Shown one piece after another: positions 47,149 through 50,983 of a stretch of DNA of 50,983 nucleotides. The stretch is from Rhizobiaceae bacterium (GTDB lineage Bacteria > Pseudomonadota > Alphaproteobacteria > Rhizobiales > Rhizobiaceae), in the NCBI GenBank assembly GCA_028281105.1, contig JANQKQ010000016.1:1-50983 (forward strand), in the 5' to 3' direction. The position numbers and the translations under genes were made by a program. Within the stretch, counting starts at the first letter, position 1; the number at the start of each line of letters is the position of its first letter. The notes beneath the pieces were generated by a model that was given only the letters and a program-made list of their open reading frames with translations, did no database searches and had not been told where the DNA came from.

Positions 47149-48497
47149 CCACTATCGCGGGCGCCGGGGCCGACGATGTGGAGCGCGCGGTGGCGAGCTC
47201 GCGCACTGCTTTCGAGGACGGCCGTTGGCGCGACCTGCCGCCGGCGGCGCGCAAGAAGGTGCTGGTCAAATGGGCCGAGCTGATCGAGGCCGAGGCGCTG
47301 GCGCTGGCCGTACTCGGCGTGCGTGACAACGGCACCGAGATCGCCATGGCGTTCAAGGCCGAGGCCGGCTCGGCTGCCGCCACGCTGCGCTATTACGGTG
47401 AGGCGATTGACAAGCTCTACGGCGAGATCGCGCCGACGCCGGAAGGGGTGCTCGGCTTGATCCACCGCGAGCCGATCGGCGTGGTCGGCGCCATCGTGCC
47501 GTGGAATTTCCCGCTGATGATCGGCGCATGGAAGCTGGGCCCGGCCCTGGCGGCAGGCAATTGCGTGGTGTTGAAGCCGGCCGAGACCGCTTCGCTTTCG
47601 TTGTTGAGACTCGCGGAGTTGGCGGCGGAGGCCGGCCTGCCCGACGGAGTATTGAACGTGGTGACCGGCGAGGGCGCGGTGGCCGGCGAAGCGCTCGCTT
47701 TATCGCCGGATGTCGACGTGCTGGTGTTCACCGGCTCGGGCGCCACCGGCCGCCGGCTGCTGGAATATTCCGCCCGCTCCAACCTGAAGCGGGTTTATCT
47801 GGAACTGGGCGGCAAGTCCCCGAATATCGTGTTCGCTGACACGAGTGATCTCGACCAGGCGGCGAAGGTCTCGGCGGCCGGCATCTTCCGCAATTCCGGC
47901 CAGGTCTGCGTCGCCGGCTCGCGCATCCTGGTGGAGCGGTCGATCCACGATGAGTTCGTCGAAGCGCTGGCCGGGCATGCGGGCGCGATGAAGGTGGGCG
48001 ATCCCCTGGATATGAATTCCCAGATCGGCGCCATCAACTCGGCCACCCAGCTAGAGCGCAATCTCGGCTTCGTCGACAAGGCCACCCAAGATGGCAATCA
48101 ACGCGTCGCCGGGGGCAATCGCATCCTGGCCGAGACCGGCGGTTACTACATGGAGCCGACGGTGATGACCGCGGTCAAACCCGCCGACGCCCTGGCGCGC
48201 GAGGAGGTGTTCGGTCCTGTCGTCGCGGTCATTCCTTTCGATGATGAAGAGGAAGCCGTGCGCATCGCCAACGACACCACTTATGGCCTGGCCGCCGGCG
48301 TGTGGACCGCCGACTTGTCCCGCGCCCACCGCATGGTCCGCGCCGTGCGCGCGGGCGTCGTCCACGTCAACACCTATGGCGGCCCGGACGTCACCGTGCC
48401 GCTCGGCGGCGTCAAACAGTCCGGCAACGGCCACGACAAGTCACTGCACGCCTTCGATAAATATTTCGACCTGAAGACGGCGTGGATTCAGCTTTGA
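47013..48497 (+). CDS. Aldehyde dehydrogenase, PuuC-like
   Basis: A 494-residue NAD(P)-dependent ALDH. Asn165 (PWNFPL), Glu264 (LELGGKS) and Cys299 (NSGQVC) form the active site. The C-terminus (KQSGNGHDKSLHAFDKYFDLKTAWIQL) is close to E. coli PuuC, which oxidises gamma-glutamyl-gamma-aminobutyraldehyde and other aminoaldehydes. AAAGGAAAAG precedes the ATG, supporting a true start inside the tctA reading frame. It is coupled to the transporter and near an aminotransferase, so oxidation of an amine-derived aldehyde is likely. Confidence 0.9.
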   Translation: MVDQASIDQLRGRAIAPQKLLIEGAWQEGSGQPLDVVSPVDGQVLTTIAGAGADDVERAVASSRTAFEDGRWRDLPPAARKKVLVKWAELIEAEALALAVLGVRDNGTEIAMAFKAEAGSAAATLRYYGEAIDKLYGEIAPTPEGVLGLIHREPIGVVGAIVPWNFPLMIGAWKLGPALAAGNCVVLKPAETASLSLLRLAELAAEAGLPDGVLNVVTGEGAVAGEALALSPDVDVLVFTGSGATGRRLLEYSARSNLKRVYLELGGKSPNIVFADTSDLDQAAKVSAAGIFRNSGQVCVAGSRILVERSIHDEFVEALAGHAGAMKVGDPLDMNSQIGAINSATQLERNLGFVDKATQDGNQRVAGGNRILAETGGYYMEPTVMTAVKPADALAREEVFGPVVAVIPFDDEEEAVRIANDTTYGLAAGVWTADLSRAHRMVRAVRAGVVHVNTYGGPDVTVPLGGVKQSGNGHDKSLHAFDKYFDLKTAWIQL

Positions 48498-48523
48498 CAA
48501 GTCGTTCGTTCACGACAGGGCAA

Positions 48524-48694
48524 CTCGAACCCGCAGGGTTCGCAAGGCCGAACGGCCGCCGGCCGGCCAGGCCGCGCCGTCGCAGGCCCGAGCGCAGCGA
48601 GGATTAGCCGTGAGACAAAACAAGCGCTCAAGTAGCCGATAGGCGATAGCGCGGGAAAAATGCAGGCCCGAGCGAAGCCAGGAATAGCCGTGAG
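48524..48694. repeat. Dispersed intergenic repeat, copy 2 (CGAACCC hairpin)
   Basis: This 206-base gap carries the CGAACCC-GCA-GGGTTCG hairpin (48526-48542). The following blocks match copy 1: a GCCGCCGGCCGG segment, AGGCCCGAGCG runs (twice) and AGCCGATAGGCGATAGCGC. It too ends about ten bases before a start codon, here of the UPF0261 gene. Confidence 0.8.
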
Positions 48695-48703
48695 ACCAAA
48701 ACC

Positions 48704-49936
48704 ATGACCGACAAGACCATCGCCGTCATCGGCACCTACGACACCAAACAGGACGAACTCGCCTACGTCGCCGACTGCATCACCGGTCAGGGCGGCGCCG
48801 TGCTGACCGTCGACGTCAGCGTACTGGGCGACCCGGAGCGCCCGACCGACATCTCGAAGCACGATGTGGCCGCCGCCGCCGGCAAGACCATCGAAGACGT
48901 GATCGCCAGCGGCGATGAAAACTCCGCCATGCAGATCATGGCCGACGGAGCCAGCGCGCTTGCGGCCCGGCTGTACGCGGAAAAACGCTTCGACGGGGTG
49001 ATCGTGTTGGGCGGCTCGATGGGCACCGACCTGGCGCTCGATGTATGCGCCGCGCTGCCCCTGGGCGTGCCCAAAGTGGTCGTCTCCACCATCTCGTTCT
49101 CGCCGCTGATCCCGCCCGAACGGCTGGCCCCGGACATCCAGATGATCCTGTGGGCCGGTGGGCTCTACGGCCTCAACTCGATCTGCCGCTCCTCTCTCAG
49201 CCAGGCTGCCGGCGCGGTTTTGGGCGCGGCGCGCGCAGTGGAAAAGCCGAAGGGCGAGCGCCCGCTCATCGGCATGACCAGCCTGGGCAAGTCGGCGCTC
49301 ACCTACATGGTGGCGCTGAAACCGGAACTGGAGGCGCGCGGCTTCGAGGTCGCCGTCTTCCACGCCACCGGCATGGGCGGGCGCGCCTTCGAGGCGCTGG
49401 CGGTATCTGGCGCGTTCGCCTGCGTGTTCGATTTCTGTACCCAGGAACTGGGCAACCACGTCCACGGCTCCAACGTCAGCGCCGGCGCCAACCGGCTGAC
49501 GGGCGCGGGCCGGGCCGGTGTGCCGCAACTGGTCGCGCCCGGCTGCTACGACCTAGTGGATTTGGTCGGCTGGCAGCCATTGCCGGACAAATGGACCGAC
49601 CATCCCGCCCATGCCCACAACCGGCTGATCACCTCGATCGTGCTCAACGACGAAGAACGCCGCCAGGTCGCCCGCGCCCACACCGCGCAACTGGCGCAGG
49701 CGACGGGGCCGACGGCGCTGCTGCTGCCCAACGGCGGCTGCGGCGAATGGGACCGCCCGGGCGCCGATCTGCACGACGCGACCGGCCTTGCCGCATTCTG
49801 CGAAGAGATGCGCTCGGGCTGTCCGGACAATGTCGACCTGCACGATCTCGACTGCCACATCAATGATGACGAGTTCGCGCAGACGGCGTTGAGGATTTTC
49901 GATGGGTGGCGGGAGGCGGGGAGCATTGGAGCTTAG
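48704..49936 (+). CDS. Tm-1-like ATP-binding UPF0261-family protein
   Basis: A 410-residue protein of the UPF0261/Tm-1-like family. The N-terminal half (IAVIGTYDTKQDELAYVADCI, VLGGSMGTDLALDVCAALPLG) corresponds to the Tm-1 ATP-binding domain; the C-terminal half follows IGMTSLGKSALTYMV. In bacteria the genes accompany catabolic clusters, often with TIM-barrel partners, and the reaction is not established. The TAG stop is formed by TA plus the first G of the IS630 element, so the natural C-terminus may have been altered by a residue or so. Confidence 0.87.
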   Translation: MTDKTIAVIGTYDTKQDELAYVADCITGQGGAVLTVDVSVLGDPERPTDISKHDVAAAAGKTIEDVIASGDENSAMQIMADGASALAARLYAEKRFDGVIVLGGSMGTDLALDVCAALPLGVPKVVVSTISFSPLIPPERLAPDIQMILWAGGLYGLNSICRSSLSQAAGAVLGAARAVEKPKGERPLIGMTSLGKSALTYMVALKPELEARGFEVAVFHATGMGGRAFEALAVSGAFACVFDFCTQELGNHVHGSNVSAGANRLTGAGRAGVPQLVAPGCYDLVDLVGWQPLPDKWTDHPAHAHNRLITSIVLNDEERRQVARAHTAQLAQATGPTALLLPNGGCGEWDRPGADLHDATGLAAFCEEMRSGCPDNVDLHDLDCHINDDEFAQTALRIFDGWREAGSIGA

Positions 49937-50980
49937 AGCGTTTCACTTTGAGATTGAATCGGTTTGGGATTCCCCTGTCCTGGGATTTGTGATTCAAGCT
50001 GGTTGCCGGGATTGGAGGCTGGCGATCATGAAGCCTTATTCGAACGATCTTCGTGAACGTGTTGTGGGAGCGGTTGAAGGCGGCGAGACGGTTCGGCGGG
50101 TGGCGGAGCGCTTCGGGGTTTCGGTGTCTTCGGTGGTCAAGTGGCACCAGCGCTACCGCTCGACGGGGTCCGTGAGCCCGTCACCGATGGGCGGCAACCG
50201 CACGTCGGTGCTCGATAAGCACCGCGAGTTCATCCTTGAGCAGATCAAGCACACCCCGCACCTGAGCTTGCACCGGCTGGCGGCCCTTCTGGGGGACAGA
50301 GGGGTTGAGGTTTCCCACAATGGCGTGTGGCATTTCATGCGCCGTGAAGGGCTGAGCTTCAAAAAAAAGCCTGTTCGCCCTTGAGCAGGGCCGCGCCGAC
50401 ATCGCTCGGCGAAGGCGACGTTGGAAGGGCTTCATGGGTAGGCTCGATCCGGCCAGACTGGTCTTTGTGGACGAGACCTGGATCAAGACCAACATGGCGC
50501 CCCTGCGCGGCTGGGGGGCGAAGGGCGAGCGACTGAGGGCCTTCGCGCCCCATGGAAAATGGCGCACCATGACCTTCATCGGCGCGCTACGCTGTGACCG
50601 GCTCACCGCGCCGTGCGTCTTCGACGGCCCGATCAACGGCGCGTGCTTCAAGGCCTATGTGGAACAGGCGCTCGTCCCCACCCTGAGGCCCGGCGACATC
50701 GTCATCCTCGACAATCTGGCGAGCCACAAGGCCAAGATCATCCGCCAAACGATCAAGAAAGCCGGCGCGCGGCTGTGGTTCCTGCCGCCATACTCGCCGG
50801 ACCTCAACCCGATCGAACAGGCCTTCGCACAGATCAAGCACTGGATGAGAATGGCGCAAAAGCGGACTGTCGAGGAGACATGGAGGTTCCTCGGAAACCT
50901 CATCGAGACCATCAAACCAAGCCAGTGCGCAAACTACGTCTCCAACGCAGGATACGCTTCAATCAAAATGTGAAACGCTC
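49936..50980 (+). mobile_element. IS630-family insertion sequence, 1045 bases, apparently complete
   Basis: The element is bounded by inverted ends that begin GAGCGTTTCAC on the left and end GTGAAACGCTC on the right. Similarity continues inward to about 26 bases (GATTGAA is shared). TA dinucleotides flank both ends (49934-49935 and 50981-50982), the target duplication made by IS630/Tc1-type transposases. One transposase in two overlapping frames fills the interior. The element abuts the last codon of the UPF0261 gene. Confidence 0.9.
50028..50973 (+). CDS. IS630-type DDE transposase in two frames (orfA 50028-50384, orfB to 50973)
   Basis: OrfA (118 residues) has the helix-turn-helix DNA-binding part (YSNDLRERVVGAVEGGETVRRVAERFGVS across its helices). 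OrfB holds the DDE catalytic core: Asp in FVDETW, Asp in ILDNLASHK and Glu in PYSPDLNPIEQAF. The frames change at eight As (50361-50368). Reading on in the second frame gives KSLFALEQGRADIARRRRRWKGF and then the ATG at 50434, restoring the normal IS630 sequence, so a +1 (or -2) frameshift would make the full ~315-residue protein. Orfs A and B alone would be inactive or regulatory. Confidence 0.88.
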
Positions 50981-50983
50981 TAG

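Overview
The window is about 51 kb of dense, GC-rich DNA that reads as the chromosome of an alphaproteobacterium, probably of the Hyphomicrobiales/Rhodospirillales type. The basis is base composition, gene families and the style of the catabolic and transport clusters; no rRNA or tRNA gene is visible to fix taxonomy. Almost everything is accessory catabolism: transporters, CoA ligases, oxidoreductases and one-component regulators. Short palindromic repeats are scattered between genes and an IS630-type element closes the right end.

Layout. 1-5.4 kb: a purine nucleoside phosphorylase, then three small regulator/enzyme modules. These are TetR with a DUF4345 membrane protein and a haloalkane dehalogenase, HxlR with a VOC protein, and TetR with an SDR. 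Each regulator faces a divergent neighbour across a short gap that holds an inverted repeat. 5.4-9.2 kb: a three-subunit molybdenum hydroxylase in the order S-L-M with a form II (AYRGAGR) active-site loop. 9.4-13 kb: a secreted hydrolase-like protein, a DUF805 protein, RidA, XdhC, ureidoglycolate lyase and a hotdog thioesterase. 13-22 kb: one minus-strand cluster holding a complete Liv-type ABC transporter between two different acyl-CoA-forming ligases, which suggests uptake and CoA activation of a carboxylic acid. 22.2-28 kb: a complete Dpp/Opp-type ABC importer, followed by a convergent aldehyde dehydrogenase and a Ca2+/cation antiporter.

31-36 kb is the most interesting part. A GntR/FCD regulator, a class I glutamine amidotransferase, a cytochrome P450, a glutamine-synthetase-like ligase and a putidaredoxin-type ferredoxin lie together. 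This gene set resembles gamma-glutamylation-dependent amine oxidation (as in aniline or isopropylamine catabolism), but with a P450 as the oxygenase. Downstream are a TetR-controlled NAD(P)H oxidoreductase, a DUF1194 protein and a MetE-like zinc methyltransferase. After these comes a patch of lower GC with an unknown gene and an 880-base palindrome-rich gap.

40.9-49.9 kb: an IclR-controlled divergent cluster. Class III aminotransferase and HAD genes run leftward. A tripartite tricarboxylate transporter (TctC-terminator-TctB-TctA), a PuuC-like aldehyde dehydrogenase and a Tm-1-like UPF0261 protein run rightward. An aminotransferase plus a PuuC-like dehydrogenase could finish the breakdown of an amine, so the two right-hand clusters may cooperate; that link is inference. 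The window ends with an IS630-family element inserted exactly at the stop codon of the UPF0261 gene.
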